Notes: generated by a model from the sequence alone, not told the origin. Numbered from the stretch's first letter, positions 35,871 to 48,209 are shown. The stretch: 64,000 nucleotides of DNA from Pseudoscleropodium purum (GCA_963969395.1 OZ017804.1:1488001-1552000); one strand, 5' to 3'. Numbers and translations: made by a program.

Positions 35871-37758
35871 GCCTCAACTTCTCCACAATTTCAAATCTAG
35901 GCAAGCACTGATATAGTTTCTATGGTTTCTCCAATTTCTTAGTTTCTAACTGCGATATCAATTTCTATCTTTAGAATATACTAGGATCAGACTGTGAGAA
36001 AGTTTGAGAAAGTGTAGGAAAATGTAAGTCCAGTCCCTGTAATTCACCAATCAACTACTCCAAAGTACATGGTGGGAGAACATCTACATATAGGATGACT
36101 AGGACGGTTGAGGAACATGTATAAAAGTGCATTTGCATTTCTTGTTCACTTGAAATAAACAACATCATCAAGCAAGTGATTACTTGTGCTTAAAAAGCTC
36201 CTAAGTTGTAATCAAAGTAGCTTGACAGAGATGTAGAACAATTTTTGTTGGCCCTTCTGTTTCAAGATAGGTAGCCACATGATATTGTTAAATGGCTGAA
36301 TTCCACAACTTCAATACTTTTCAAGGCAAGTAGACTCAACTGTTATCAAATTCAGTCACTATGGTTCGTATGTTTACATGTAACACATCAATTGACACAG
36401 TGATATAGCACTGCATTGACAATCACTTGCATTTTCGCACCGAGACTATGACATTAAAGAAGCCTAGATTAGATTGACAATGCTTCGCCAGGGATGTTGA
36501 GCTCCTGGCTAAGATTCACAATTACAACCCGTAGATCCTGTCATCACTAGCACACTAGGTTGGAATCACTAACACATGTGACAGAATCCATGTAGCTCTC
36601 TTGGAAAAATGTAAATAAATGCGAACAAAAACCAAGATCAATGTCCAAGAAGGGAGGAAGATGCATCCTGCAAAAATTCGTTATCATTGAAAATTCCGAG
36701 CGTCAATCATTTGTCCAAACTCCATGAATCCATTTCATTGACAATCAAACCCCAAGACAAGAGAAAGGTGTGCTGCACGCTCTCAAATTCAACAATGCGT
36801 TGAGGATCAAAAGGGAACGGTCTAGGGTTTCGGTCTTCGTCAACACTGCTCTAATTTCAGAGGACAGGAGGTCAATCAATTCTTTTCAACAACGTGCAAT
36901 TCCTCTCGTCAACGTACGTGTGCGTGTGCCCCGGAATCATACATGGATCGCATGCAATCATGCAACGCAAAGTCAAGGGCACGAAAGATTTTGACAAGGG
37001 AATCACTACTTGAGGGCCATTAAAAACTATTGCAAACTTTCTATCTGTCTATTCAGAGGTGGGCAAGGCGAATGGTGGTGGTGGTGCGAATGATTGGCAC
37101 AAGGGACACTTCCCTGGTCGAAAGTAGTGTACTGTACATTCTTCACCTTCAACACAGAAAAGTCATGCTCTCAGAAAAAAGGGAGACAAAGGAATTCATA
37201 TACATCCCCTATTTGGCGCAATTACAAGGTAATACATGTGAATCTCTTGTGAGGTTACGAGGACATGCATACAAATTCCTTGGGGTCTCCCTTTCTCCCT
37301 TTAAGGGTCCAAAAATTGTAGCACATTCTCGATGAGGCCGAGACAAAAATGCTAAGTTCAACACACGGATTATAGACTGAAGGACATACCATTCCTAGGC
37401 AATAAGTACATGTAATTTGTAGTATACATGTCAATACAAATACAAACTAAACACTTCAAAGGAGAACTACTATAGGCACGACAATCCATAGAATAAAGCA
37501 CTATAAAGTATATTTGAAAGATTACACAATCTACTTTCACTTCATGAAACTTTTGCACGCTCAAAAGTTTGAATACTACATAACAAAGGACTTGACTTCT
37601 TATTGTTGTCCCCCATGTTGTCCCACCTCAGTCTGGACTAATTACAAGTATATCCATCAACAACTCCGTCCCAATATTCCTTCTTTGGAAAACTTTGATC
37701 TTTTCTTCCTCGTTTCTTTTTAGATTGCTCTACACACAAGTTTTGGTAATCTGGTTGG
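35871..37758. other. Intergenic; first 170 bp homologous to 52116-52265
   Basis: 35871-36040 continues the VPS9A upstream duplication at clearly lower identity (about 85-90% by eye) after skipping about 1,035 bp relative to the intact locus. From there to 37758 I see short open frames only and no recognised gene. Confidence 0.55.
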
Positions 37759-38852
37759 CTAGGCAGTAGTGGGGGCTATAGGCTCCATTGTCGGAGTGGC
37801 CCGGAAGGACACCAATGAGCGGAGCCTTTCCATCACGGAGGGCGTGCCATTGTCCACAAACAAGTGCACCTGAGGCTCGGGCAATGGAGCCCCGCTCTCC
37901 TCGTCTTCAATGTCAAACTTGTAGGAGGACAACAACTTGTGATCGTCTAGCGTCTTCCCATTGAACGTCAGCCTCTGCTTGGCCACAGCAATGCCTTCCC
38001 GCTTCCAAATGGCATGCTTCAACCGCTCCACCGGCTCCCCCAACATACACTCCACCTCAATGGACTTTGATAGCCATGTCACTACCAACTTGATCTTTTG
38101 CTCATGTCGCTTGCACTCCGGACACATACAGTCCCCCTTCCTCTTGAATGTCTGCCGACACCAACACCCCCACATCGTTCACACATGGACACCAACACCC
38201 CCACATCGTTCACACATGGACACCAACATCCTTCCATTCCATCGATAATCCCATAATTAATGACAGGAGGATATTAATTGTTCAAACATATATTGTATAT
38301 GAGTCCTCCCTATAGAGTTACCCTTACGAAGAATTGTTGTTGAATGGATGGAAGTTCATGCTTTTGATACTTTTCACGGTGGTGGATTTGAAAACATAAA
38401 TTTGTACCAATCTTAGTATTGGAGGCTTTGTGTCTAAAATGTTGATAATGTATTTTAACAAAAGAAAAGAAAATTTAGCTTGGCTACTTGAATTTCCCAA
38501 ACATTGTTCTTAATTAACTTTGTAGAACTAGGATGTTGGTAATGAACCATCCCTAGACTTAAGTCAACTAAAATGCACTATTTTCACACGAAAGATGCCA
38601 TAATGAGATGTATTAATGTCAAGAGATGGAAGGTGGAAAAGGGTGGCTGACTTAGTAGTGACGTACCTTGAGGGTAAGACGGGTGTCGTTAGTGATGCCA
38701 TAGAAGCTAAGGGGCTTGTCTTCCTCTAGCTTGCGATTGTTGTACCATAGTTGCATCTCGTGAATGGGGATTCCCTTTTTCTTGTGCAACTTTTGCATCA
38801 TTTGCAATGTAGTAGAGCTTGGTTGCACTAGGGCACGCACTACTTTCACCAT
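37759..38852 (-). CDS. Tandem ubiquitin-like domain protein (two coding exons)
   Basis: Exon 1 = 38667-38852 (ATG at 38852, donor CTCAAG|GTACGT), exon 2 = 37759-38151 (acceptor GTCGGCAG). Both are phase 0, giving 192 residues. Exon 1 encodes a ubiquitin-like fold: MVKVVRALVQPSS strand, LQMMQKLHKKKGIPIHEMQL helix and turn, then NRKLEEDKPLSFYGI and a closing TLK strand. Exon 2 starts with a Cys pair (CMCPECKRH) and holds a second, more diverged ubiquitin-like unit (IKLVVTW, ERLKHAIWKREGI, RLTFNGKTLDDHKLLSSY). There is no C-terminal Gly-Gly, so it is unlikely to be a conjugated modifier; adaptor-type function is inference. An acceptor-like AAACCAG just upstream of the ATG means 5' exons could be missing. 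No named orthologue recognised. Confidence 0.65.
38158..38230. repeat. 31-bp tandem repeat in the intron of the ubiquitin-like gene
   Basis: About 2.3 copies of a unit starting ACACCAACACCCCCACATCG, next to the acceptor of exon 2. On the minus strand it is a G-rich stretch. Confidence 0.9.
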
Positions 38853-39738
38853 GTTGACTTGCTGGTTTGTACCACAAGAAAAAGTCTTCAATTTGATTCA
38901 GTACAACACTTTGGGATAACCTTGTCTCCCACAAGTATTAAGCCTACACAATATTTTGTACCAATGTTAGCAATCGTGTACTCCAACAAATATCCATGCA
39001 TATAGCAAAAAAAACAAAGTACACATCCGCTCACAACGAGAGATATCACCAAAAAGCAAGCACAAGAGACTTCTTAGACAAATCTCTAGAAAATAAATAA
39101 ATTGGTATTAATTTATAAACACAAGTTGTCAATTTAGAATTATTGAATACATATATGCAATTCTATTTACATTTGCTATCACCAATTCCAATACATGTAA
39201 TAAGAATTTGAAGATTAGATTTCTTCTTGATAATAAATTTGTTCCGAATACACAAAATTTTAGAGTAATTTAATTTTTTGCAAAGGACTTGTGATTCTGG
39301 AACCCTAAAAAATAAAATGATCTAAGAAAACCTAAAATTTACAATTGTGGAGTTCATCTTTGGAGGTCACTCTTTCAATTACAGACTTAGATTTGTTGCT
39401 CCTCAACTATTAGTAAGATTTTTAATGGAGACCAAGTGTTACTCAACCAACACAAGAACCAAGAAAACCTTGTCTACATGAAACTGAATCTATTGAAAAG
39501 CACGATGCGGTCTGCACAAGTCTGTCCTTCGTCCAGAAAACAAACTCTCCAGAGCGCTTATGTCCGAGGTCTCACTGCATACATCTGACGTTCCTACACG
39601 ATAAGCCTGCGGTCGGACCCTGGAAACAGTCCAGTCCCTCGGAATTTCCGAAAGAAACGAAGACAAGTATCGAATCATACCTGGCTGATCGACCGTGGTC
39701 ACCGCCCACTTCGACGCGATACCGACGAGCAACTAAGG
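38853..39738. other. Intergenic between divergently oriented genes
   Basis: AT-rich to about 39480, then gene-like base composition before the start codon at 39739. This may hold promoters for the minus-strand ubiquitin-like gene and the plus-strand small gene. No specific motif recognised. Confidence 0.5.
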
Positions 39739-39969
39739 ATGGCCGCTGCGAAAGCAATCCTTCTCCAGAATTTCAGAGGAACAGCTCCATCGGCACTGCA
39801 CCGATCGAGATGCGCAACCCCAGTAAGCTCCTACGCCACAACTTATCCGAATCCAGTACGCCAATACAGCGCAGCGCAAGTAGCATGCGGAGTGAAAGCC
39901 CGCAGCAGAAGTATTGATGGGGAAGAAGAGGATTGGGAGGAGGATTATATCCTAGCCTTGACCGACTGA
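39739..39969 (+). CDS. Small hypothetical protein with organelle-transit-like N terminus
   Basis: 76 codons, single exon, lying in a local GC-rich island (about 39.5-40.25 kb). The N terminus (MAAAKAILLQNFRGTAPSAL) is rich in Ala, Ser and Arg and lacks acidic residues for about 60 positions, like a mitochondrial or plastid transit peptide. The last ~17 residues are strongly acidic (DGEEEDWEEDY). No family recognised. The basic-then-acidic layout argues for a real small protein, but length and lack of homology keep this tentative. The opposite-strand frame at 39952-40242 is weaker. Confidence 0.4.
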   Translation: MAAAKAILLQNFRGTAPSALHRSRCATPVSSYATTYPNPVRQYSAAQVACGVKARSRSIDGEEEDWEEDYILALTD

Positions 39970-42106
39970 GTGAGGCAATTCAATTATAAGCTGTAAGGTA
40001 AGGTACTCGGTCGGCAGCCGACTGTTTCGTTTGACCCAAGGCGGACCTCGGGAGGGAGCAGTGGCTGTCTGCGGCACTAGTGATAAGCTTAGGCATCTTT
40101 CTGCGAATCCCCTCGGGCACTCAGGCGATCGGATTTCCACGCGGAAAGGGGGAGGGCCAGCGCTATTCTTAGCTTTGGATCTGTACACACAGAGCAAAGC
40201 CGCATCCAGTAGGAGCACCCTTGGCTCCTTGCGCCCTTGCACCCTAAGCTTGGTAGGTATTACTACTATTCACAGGGGGACTTTTATTCCTTTCGTAGCT
40301 ATTATTATAGAGCGGACTTTCATGTACAGTACAAGAATCAGCCCAACTTTGCAGAAAAGACAAAAGAAATCCCCCCAAATTCAGCACTGAAGCAAGGTTT
40401 TTTCCCCTTCATTGTAGGAAGTATAGAAAGCAATCTTTACTGTAGTGAGGAAGCTATTTATGTTCATGGAAATGAATGAAATCTACAATGTATGGATGAA
40501 ATTTTATTTATTCATCCAAAAGAGTGTACAATCATCCAAAAGATAGGGATATCATCTCAAAATTTGATACTATTTTGCAATTTCATCCACTATGAAAACA
40601 AGAATATTCTTTAAAAAAAGATTTCATTGTTTATAGTAAAAAATCACTCAAAAAAAACCATGCATGGAAGTGTGGGATGCTTGCAAGAGAAGAAAAAGAA
40701 TTGTTGGCTAGCCAAATTGTAGAGAGAGGCTCTTGAAAAGTGAAAAAACTATTTTTTAACTTTACAAAAATTACTTTTAGCATTGGTCTTGAACTTTTTA
40801 GTGGCTTTTAGTTTGACAATAAGATAAAGCTACTCCTTAAATATAATTTCTCCCTACCCTCAACAAGTGAAAGCGTCATAAAAATTGACAACTTAGGCAA
40901 AGACAATTCCAACTCTAGAAAATTCAAAAATTGATTCTTGATTGTAATCCAATTCAGAAGTCCACTCAAATTTTGGTCCCTCTTAATTTCTTGATGCTTG
41001 AATTAAATATAATAGGATCACTTTTTCAATATCATAATTAACAATTGTACACATCCAAATTATTGATTCATGGAGAGAATTCTTTCTTCTTTCTAGTAGT
41101 ACATTACGTTATTTTCTTTTGGAATGTCTAATGAGAACTAATTAACCCAGTTAGGTGCACTTTTCAAAGCGATTATCATTTGCACAATACAGGGTGAAGT
41201 ATTTTGAAATTAAGAGCATTTGAACCATCACTTTGAAGTTTTTTTCCAATCTCTAACTCATATGCATTAACTAATGGGATTCATATTCTTGGATTATGTT
41301 TGACAATATACAAAGGCAACAACAAATGTCAATATTAGTATTTTTTCAAGTTAATTGTTTCTATATTATTTAAAAAATATATTCAATACTTTTTTTTAAT
41401 ATTTTACGTAAAAGTCTATATTGCTTGAAATTCTTTAAAAAAATTCTTTAGTTTTGATGGTGAAAAATACTTGAAAGGTCGGAATCAATTAGTTCTAAAT
41501 ATGTAACTCAGTAACTTATTTGATGATAGGCCTTTGAACTTCTTGTTTTTTACCTTTAACCTCTATACTAAATGTTCCTATAAATAGCAAATTGGACAAT
41601 TTTAAGTTGTAGAATGTATGGATTTTTCTTATTAAACATAGATTTGGTGGGCCTAATCTTCACATGATAGTATAGAAAGTATATGAAGTGCACATTTTGA
41701 ATCTTTAGTCATGTGTTTAACCCCTATGAAATTTGCACAATGAATAGAGAGGTTGAAAAGGCTTTTTAACTACAAAACTTCTTGTTCATCCAAACCAATG
41801 CTTGACTTTTTAAAATCTCATTTTTTGAATGATGAATTTGATGAAATTGAAGTAAAATAATATATGAAGATAAAAGTAAAATATGGAAGAATTCAAGAGA
41901 GGATTCATGTGCTAAGGGATTAGGCCCTCTAACTAGATGCTAGTTTCATGACCTTGTCACAACTTTTGAGGGATTAATACATTAATAGATGAAAGAATTT
42001 ATAATGATTATGTCATGACCTTTGCTAAATGAATGCATTAATAGATGAACTAATTCATGATGAAATGTGCACTAGTGGGTAAGTAGAGATTGCTTTGAAA
42101 TAGCTT
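39970..42106. other. Intergenic, AT-rich, no gene recognised
   Basis: 39.97-40.25 kb is GC-rich and may be the 3' UTR of the small gene. The rest is AT-rich filler, including a third diverged copy of the 9.2-9.5 kb repeat at about 40785-40990. Confidence 0.5.
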
Positions 42107-42290
42107 TGAGATAGATATCTCCAAATAGTAGATTTATGCATTGGAGTTAGAGAACTCCAATTGGATGACAAGGACACTAGATTGCATGGAAATAGACATC
42201 TCCAAATAGTAGATTTGTGCATTGGAGTTAGAAAACTCTAGTTGGATGACAAGGACACAAGATTGTGTAGAAATAGATATCACCAAACAA
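42107..42290. repeat. 81-bp tandem repeat, about 2.3 copies
   Basis: Units with ATCTCCAAATAGTAGATTT start at 42117 and 42198, with a partial third at 42279. Each unit contains GGAGTTAGA and GGATGACAAGGACAC. The array runs directly into the palindrome at 42296. Confidence 0.9.
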
Positions 42291-42295
42291 TGTAT

Positions 42296-42507
42296 TGTTG
42301 TGTAAATAAAGATTGTAGCACACAATAGATCAAGTGCCATAACTAACACCAAATATGCAATCAAAAACTAAACAAGAATGTATAACAAAGACACCCTCAA
42401 ATTTGAAGGTGTCTTTGTTATGCATTCTTGTTTAGTTTTTGATTGCATATTTGGTGTTAGTTATGGCACTTGATCTATTGTGTGCTACAATCTTTATTTA
42501 CACAACA
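42296..42507. repeat. Near-perfect 212-bp palindrome (two 106-bp arms, no spacer)
   Basis: The arm 42296-42401 is the reverse complement of 42402-42507 with only two mismatches seen. The centre is CTCAAATTTGAA. A transcript would fold into one long hairpin, and such structures in plants can feed Dicer. No protein is encoded. Whether it is an element end, a small-RNA locus or an assembly artefact cannot be decided from sequence alone. Confidence 0.93.
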
Positions 42508-43257
42508 CCTTTTTTAAAGACAAAATTTTGTTGAAGAATGAGGAACTTAGGAGAAAAACTCAAAGCCAATTAGGTGTCTCGAATTATAAAGAAGATGCGA
42601 CCCCCCTTTTCTGTTGTCTTGAAGAGGAGTGTTGAAGATTGAAAAATTACAATTGATAGGGATCGCAAGATGAAGCCATAAAATGCTCACGCAATGTGCT
42701 TCATATGATGAATGTCCAAATTCAACAAATAGGACTAAAGAAATTTTCACGCTCAATATATACCTTTGGAATAGAATAATGAGTGAGGTGAAAACTTTGC
42801 CTAAATTGTATATTTAGCAGCGGTGCAACAATAGGGAGCCAATTGGGAGCCACCTTTAACACATTCATTGGTAAATCCACGAGTAGTGAAGAAGGTGTAA
42901 CTATCCTTAATAAAAAGAATCCCACTGTCATGTATAATAAATTATTTTCATTGTAGCATTATTTCTCTTGTTTTATGAGGCACATGGTTGCTATTGCTCG
43001 ACTTTACATAATTAGGAGAAATAGGAAGTGCTTCTAGGTTTTTAGGCCCAAATTAGGTTGTTTTAAGTGGATCCTCTAGAATCATCACTCATACAACAAT
43101 TGAAAGAGTAGTCAACTATTGAGTGGTTAGGATTCATTTTGAGGAGTCCGTGCCGTTTGTTTTCATTGCCTAAGCTCTCCCAAGAATTGTTGAGGTCATG
43201 TTGGACACACTAGGGTGTATATACTATTACAAGATTTTTTTGTACATTGCTTTTTCT
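42508..43257. other. Intergenic, no gene recognised
   Basis: Short open frames only. No repeat structure seen between the palindrome and the short TTAA element. Confidence 0.5.
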
Positions 43258-43590
43258 TTAACCCCTAAAGACCTAACAAACTTCTTGACAATTGAGATTT
43301 TCAATGAGTCGTCCTACTCTAATATTTCTTTTTTATGGATGTATTTGAGATTTTTAATTTTTTAATACTTTAAAAAATATTGAGATTTGTTTCAATCTAC
43401 CAAGAATTTGCCATTGAAAAAAATCTCAAATATACTAATATCCCAATCTAATATTCTTTTTTTTGGATGTATTTGAGATTTTCAATTTTTAATACTTTAA
43501 AAAATATTGAGATTTGTTTCAATCTACCGAGAATTTGCCATTGAAAATTTGAAGAGGACGCATTTGTCTTTTTAGTCCTTGAGGGATTAA
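43258..43590. mobile_element. Short TTAA-flanked element with internal duplication
   Basis: The body 43262-43586 (325 bp) lies between TTAA at 43258-43261 and 43587-43590. Ends: CCCCTAAAGACCTAACAAA on the left; the complement of the right end is TCCCTCAAGGACTAAAAAG. These ends resemble the 16-20 kb family. The interior is a tandem duplication of about 128-bp period: 43319-43420 and 43447-43548 are nearly identical. No coding capacity. Confidence 0.65.
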
Positions 43591-43700
43591 ACCAAGTTTG
43601 GTACATATTTGTTGAATTTTTTTTTCTAGTTGCTAGACAATGTGTTTTCTTGAATTTACTTCCTTGCTAGCTATTTGCTAAAAATTTTCACTTCTAATAC

Positions 43701-45544
43701 CACTACTAGAAAATGAGCATTTTATGACTACAAAATATGACTACAATGAGTCATAAAATCAAAAAATGTGACTCAAGCAAAAAATTCTATAGATGACTCG
43801 TAACATGACTGGGTTAAGTCATTCACTTTTAGTCATATGACTAGGCAATCATATTTTGCAATTATATGGATTTGGAGGTATAACAAACCATTTTTAGACA
43901 TATTTTGCCAACATGGCGTATATGTTGACTATCCTTGGAGGTTTGACTTTTTCATGAACTACCCAGGCGTAATAAAAATATGACTCATCGTAGTCATATT
44001 TTTGCTGATGTGGAATATGAATACAATGAGTCATATTTTGAGTGATATGGAATATGACTGTAGTGAGTCATATTTTGAGTCATATTTTAAGTGATTTGGA
44101 ATATGATTGTAGTGAGTCATATTTTAAGTGATATAGAATATGATTGCGGTGAGTCATATTTTGAGTTATATTTTAAATTATATGAAATATGACTATCATG
44201 AGTCATATTTTGAGTAATATTTTAAATAATATGGAATATGACTGTAGTAAGTCATATTTTGAGTGATGTGAAATATGACTGCGACGAGTCATATTTTGAG
44301 TGATATGGGATATGACTATAGTAAGTCGTATTTTAGTTGATGTAGCATATGACTTTAGTGAGTCATTTTTTTGTTCAAGTTAGTATTAAAAGATAGTAAA
44401 AAGTAAAAACTAAGATATAACAAAAGACAACTAAAACTAAAAACCAATAAGAAGCAAGAATAAGACAAGTTAAGATGCAATAAAAGATAATAAGAGGCAA
44501 GAAATAACAAACAATAGAAAATAATGTTTAAAAAAGACAACAATTAAGCAAGAGTTAAGATTCAACTTAAGGCAACAATCTTGAAACAACAACCTTGAAG
44601 TAACAATTTTGAAGCAATAATTAAGAGACAACAACTAAAAAACAACAAACTAGCAACAACTTTGAAGCAACAACAAACTAACAACTAAGAAGCAACAACA
44701 AACCAACAACTAAAAATAAAAAGCCAAGAAACAACAATAACAAAGCAACAACTAACATTAACAAACTAACATCAACTAGAAAACAACAACAAATTATCAA
44801 CAATTATAAAGCAACAACTAACTAACAACAAATTAACAATAATTATAAAGCAATAATTAACTAACAACAAATTAGCAACAACTAACTAACAACAACTAGG
44901 ATGTAAGAAGCAACAACACATTAGTAACAACTAAGAAACAACAACTAAAACACAACAACACAACAATTAGAACTTCAAAAAACAAAAGGAAGAAAAGGAA
45001 ACAAGAGTTAAAAAGCAACAAAAAACAAAGAAGATGAAGCAAATGAAATGGCCGCTAAGGTTTTAAAACCCTAAAAAAGTGACGGCCAGGATTTTAAAAC
45101 CCTAAAAATGATAGCTAGAATTTCAAGATCCCCCAAAACAATCGCTAAGATTTTACAATTTTGAACAATAATTTATTTACATTTCTTTTAGCTTGCTCAA
45201 ATTTTTAGGAAATTACCTAGGAAAAAAACTTCCAAAAAATGTGAACCTACAAAAATGTGACTATAGAATATGACTACATGTAGTCATATATGCAAAAATA
45301 TGATTGACGAATATGACTAGTGTTCCCGTAATATGTTCCATACTACTCTCTATAAAATGTTAGTTGTTCTTAATGGATGTATATTATATGCTTGTAGTGT
45401 AAAAAGGCAAAATATGATTGGCAGTCATATTTTGCAATCATATTTTTCCACAAAGTTTAGGACTCCTAGAATATAACTGCGAGCAGTCACCAATCATCCC
45501 TAGTCATATTTTGGTAGTCATAAAATGCTCATTTCCTTGTAGTG
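43701..45544. mobile_element. Non-autonomous CACTA (En/Spm-type) transposon
   Basis: 1,844 bp with terminal inverted repeats that start CACTAC and share AAATGAGCATTTTATGACTA (left CACTACTAGAAAATG, right complement CACTACAAGGAAATG). A 3-bp TAC target duplication lies on both sides (43698-43700, 45545-45547). Subterminal regions (43730-44370 and 45250-45520) are packed with TATGACT/AGTCATA motifs in both directions, as expected for transposase-binding subterminal repeats. The middle (about 44380-45030) is an A-rich AACAACTAA repeat. No transposase frame, so it depends on an autonomous partner. Confidence 0.92.
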
Positions 45545-45547
45545 TAC

Positions 45548-47355
45548 CTACTCTGAATTATTGAATTCACCGACTCTGCTACCTAATTGCTGAATTTTTT
45601 TACTCTTTTGCCTTTCACTTCTACCTTCAATTTTTATTGGAGAAGAACTTTGCCTTGCTTGATGCTCCCAAGTTTGCTTAGCAAAAATATTCCATTGGGA
45701 AAAAAAGTAAGTTGGTGATGTATCCTATAAGTAGCCTTATCCATGATTCCATCTTATAGTCTTAAGCTAATTCCATCTTCATTTTTTTCCAAATCCACTT
45801 TATAGGAATGAACATATTTGAAAATTAATGGATACAAGAATTTTTTTTGGAATTAATGGACTTAAGAAAAACCTTTGGATTTGTTTTAGCAAATTTGTTT
45901 TTAAAGGAGATTCAAAGAGCAAAATGATTTTTTTATAATAATTTCATTTGAAGCATTTGAAATTGGAAGTACATCAAGAAGAAAAAGTTAGTGAGACATG
46001 ATATTACTAACTTCAAGAAACCATGTTTAAAGTAAGTGCAAGTTAATGACTTGGTGTACACCTTTGTCGAATGGACTATTGACACTCAACTAGTAAGTGA
46101 AGGAATGTTGGAATTGAATCACTTTATATTCAATAATAATTTAATGTACCTGAAAATATGGACTTTGAGGTTGCATTTGGACTTTGAGGTAGCTAATGCA
46201 CTATAGGACATTAGTAGCTAGACTATCATGGGATATAAATAGACTACACCACTAATAAGTGTACAATACACCTAATGAGTCCATACATATTCTATAATAT
46301 GTAAAAAGACATTTTTGTCATTGAATTGCTAGAAGGGAATATAATTGAGTTGAACATCTCAACTAATCTCATATTTATCTTGTAGACTTATCTAAGATTC
46401 TAATTTGTTTTTGAAATTTCACTTCATAGGAAGGAATGAAAAGGATTTAAACCATACAACTATTTGAGAATTGATTGCACCTATACAACTTGATTTCCTA
46501 ATCAAATCAAGCATTGGTTCGTATAAGAGATATAGGGGTTAGAAGATGAAAATACAATTCATCCTTGATTTTCTCACCTCTTAAAACAAATATGTATAGA
46601 ATTTTATAGAGTAATTCATCCCTCCCTAAGAGAAATTGCACCCTTACTAACTCCAATCCTCAATCAAATCTAACATTAGGTGTACACAAGAGATTTAAAT
46701 AAAGGACATGAGAAAAGATTGAAATTTTATTCCCATTAAAACAGTTTTCCTATTCAATCTCTAACAATGTGCAAATTATGTGACCAACAAGGGTGCACAT
46801 CACTTGCTTTATGGGAGCCAACCCCTTCCCAATTATCCTTCCATTCTAGTAGTATACAGTGGTCTAATGTCAATTAATTGGAGATGAGCAATGATTAATT
46901 ATAGGGCAATTCCTGGTGTAGTTGTGGTACATTATGATTGGCTCCAAAACTCTCAATATGACAAACAACCCTTACTCAATTTTGCAACCAGCCCTTAGTT
47001 GGAAATAGGGAAGTCTATATCACAAGTGTGAGCAACAAAATCCTCTACTAAAAAATTTATAAGAATTATGCTTTGAGAACAAAAAATATGGAAAATTATG
47101 GAATCCTTCCAAACACTATTTCTGTACATAGGAAAATTTCCACTCACAAAATCCATCCTCCAGATATAAGTAACTCCTTCAGTGGTCAAAACAGGTCAGC
47201 TTCCTTAAAACGTTCTAACCCCAAACCATACTCCCAACTCAATACCTCACTCCTTGATATAGGAAAATGTTGTACAACTTCTGAACCCTTCTACTGGGAA
47301 ATACTTTATTCAAGTAATGTAGATGTCTCTCACCAGGCCTCCCTGCCAGAAACAA
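45548..47355. other. Intergenic, AT-rich, no gene recognised
   Basis: No open frame or repeat with support, up to the last exon of the small gene at 47356. Confidence 0.5.
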
Positions 47356-48020
47356 CTAGCACGATCTGTGCATCATGAGTACCACTGCGGCTATTCCAAA
47401 CGAAATCTACAATACGCAATGAGCACCAGCATCAATAGCACCAAAAACATGCAATCCTTCAGCTTCGGCTGTTCACAATCCGTCCTTACAAATTACTTAC
47501 ACCACTCCACATCCTCGAGCCTAAACAACCTGGAGACAGGTCAATGGGTTACCTGCAGGAGCTCAGAAGTGGCCTTTTGGGCAAAAAAGAGCACATTTCT
47601 TTTTGGTTCGCAATCTCTGAAGTACACCTAGAAAAGAGCACACCAAATATAAAACAATCAGACTCACGTACTGTCCTCTGAAAGTTAGCTCTTTTGCTTG
47701 CACATTTACACATCTGTGGTGATACATCGATCGCAATTCTTTCCTCTACATCACAAGATCGGAAAAGATATAGCCTGCACACTATTTCAGCAAAACCCGG
47801 AAAAGACGTGCATCAACATAAAACTTCGGTTCATACCATGTGATCAAAAGCGGCTTGGGTTACCTGCGGTGGGGAGACGGCTCGGCAGAGAACGCATACT
47901 GAGCAGGACCATCAGCTGACGCAGGGAGAGGAGCAATGAGCTGAAAACTGCAGGCGTTGCACGAGAAAACAAGGAGTGCAAGCAAGGAGCGAGGAAGACC
48001 ACACGAAGAAGTGCAGACAT
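47356..48020 (-). CDS. Four-exon gene for a 118-residue hypothetical protein with a C-terminal hydrophobic segment
   Basis: Exons 47864-48020, 47672-47745, 47553-47627 and 47356-47406. All have GT-AG borders and compatible phases (1, 0, 0), which random sequence rarely gives. The ATG at 48020 opens a basic/hydrophobic N terminus (MSALLRVVFLAPCLHSLFSR) resembling an organelle or secretory targeting sequence. The middle (ERIAIDVSPQMCKCASKRAN, then VYFRDCEPKRNVLFFAQ) has four Cys in all. The end (LLQISFGIAAVVLMMHRSC) looks like a single membrane segment with a short tail. The ATG is only about 190 bp downstream of the VPS9A stop on the same strand. The acceptor of exon 2 was chosen for frame; another acceptor nearby would give stops. 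I do not recognise the family and assign no function. Confidence 0.5.
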
Positions 48021-48209
48021 TGTGAAAGGAGGGAGGGAGAAATTGCACTGCAGATAGAGGAAGTCAGGGATGGTCTAATGAAAACAAAGATATAAAATAG
48101 AAGGAATACGTTGCATGCTGAAAGAGAGATCAGTTACAGAAACGAGAACGCATGGAAAAGGCCCATCTAACGACCCAAGCCCAGTATGTGGAGGAATTAA
48201 CTCTGGGCC

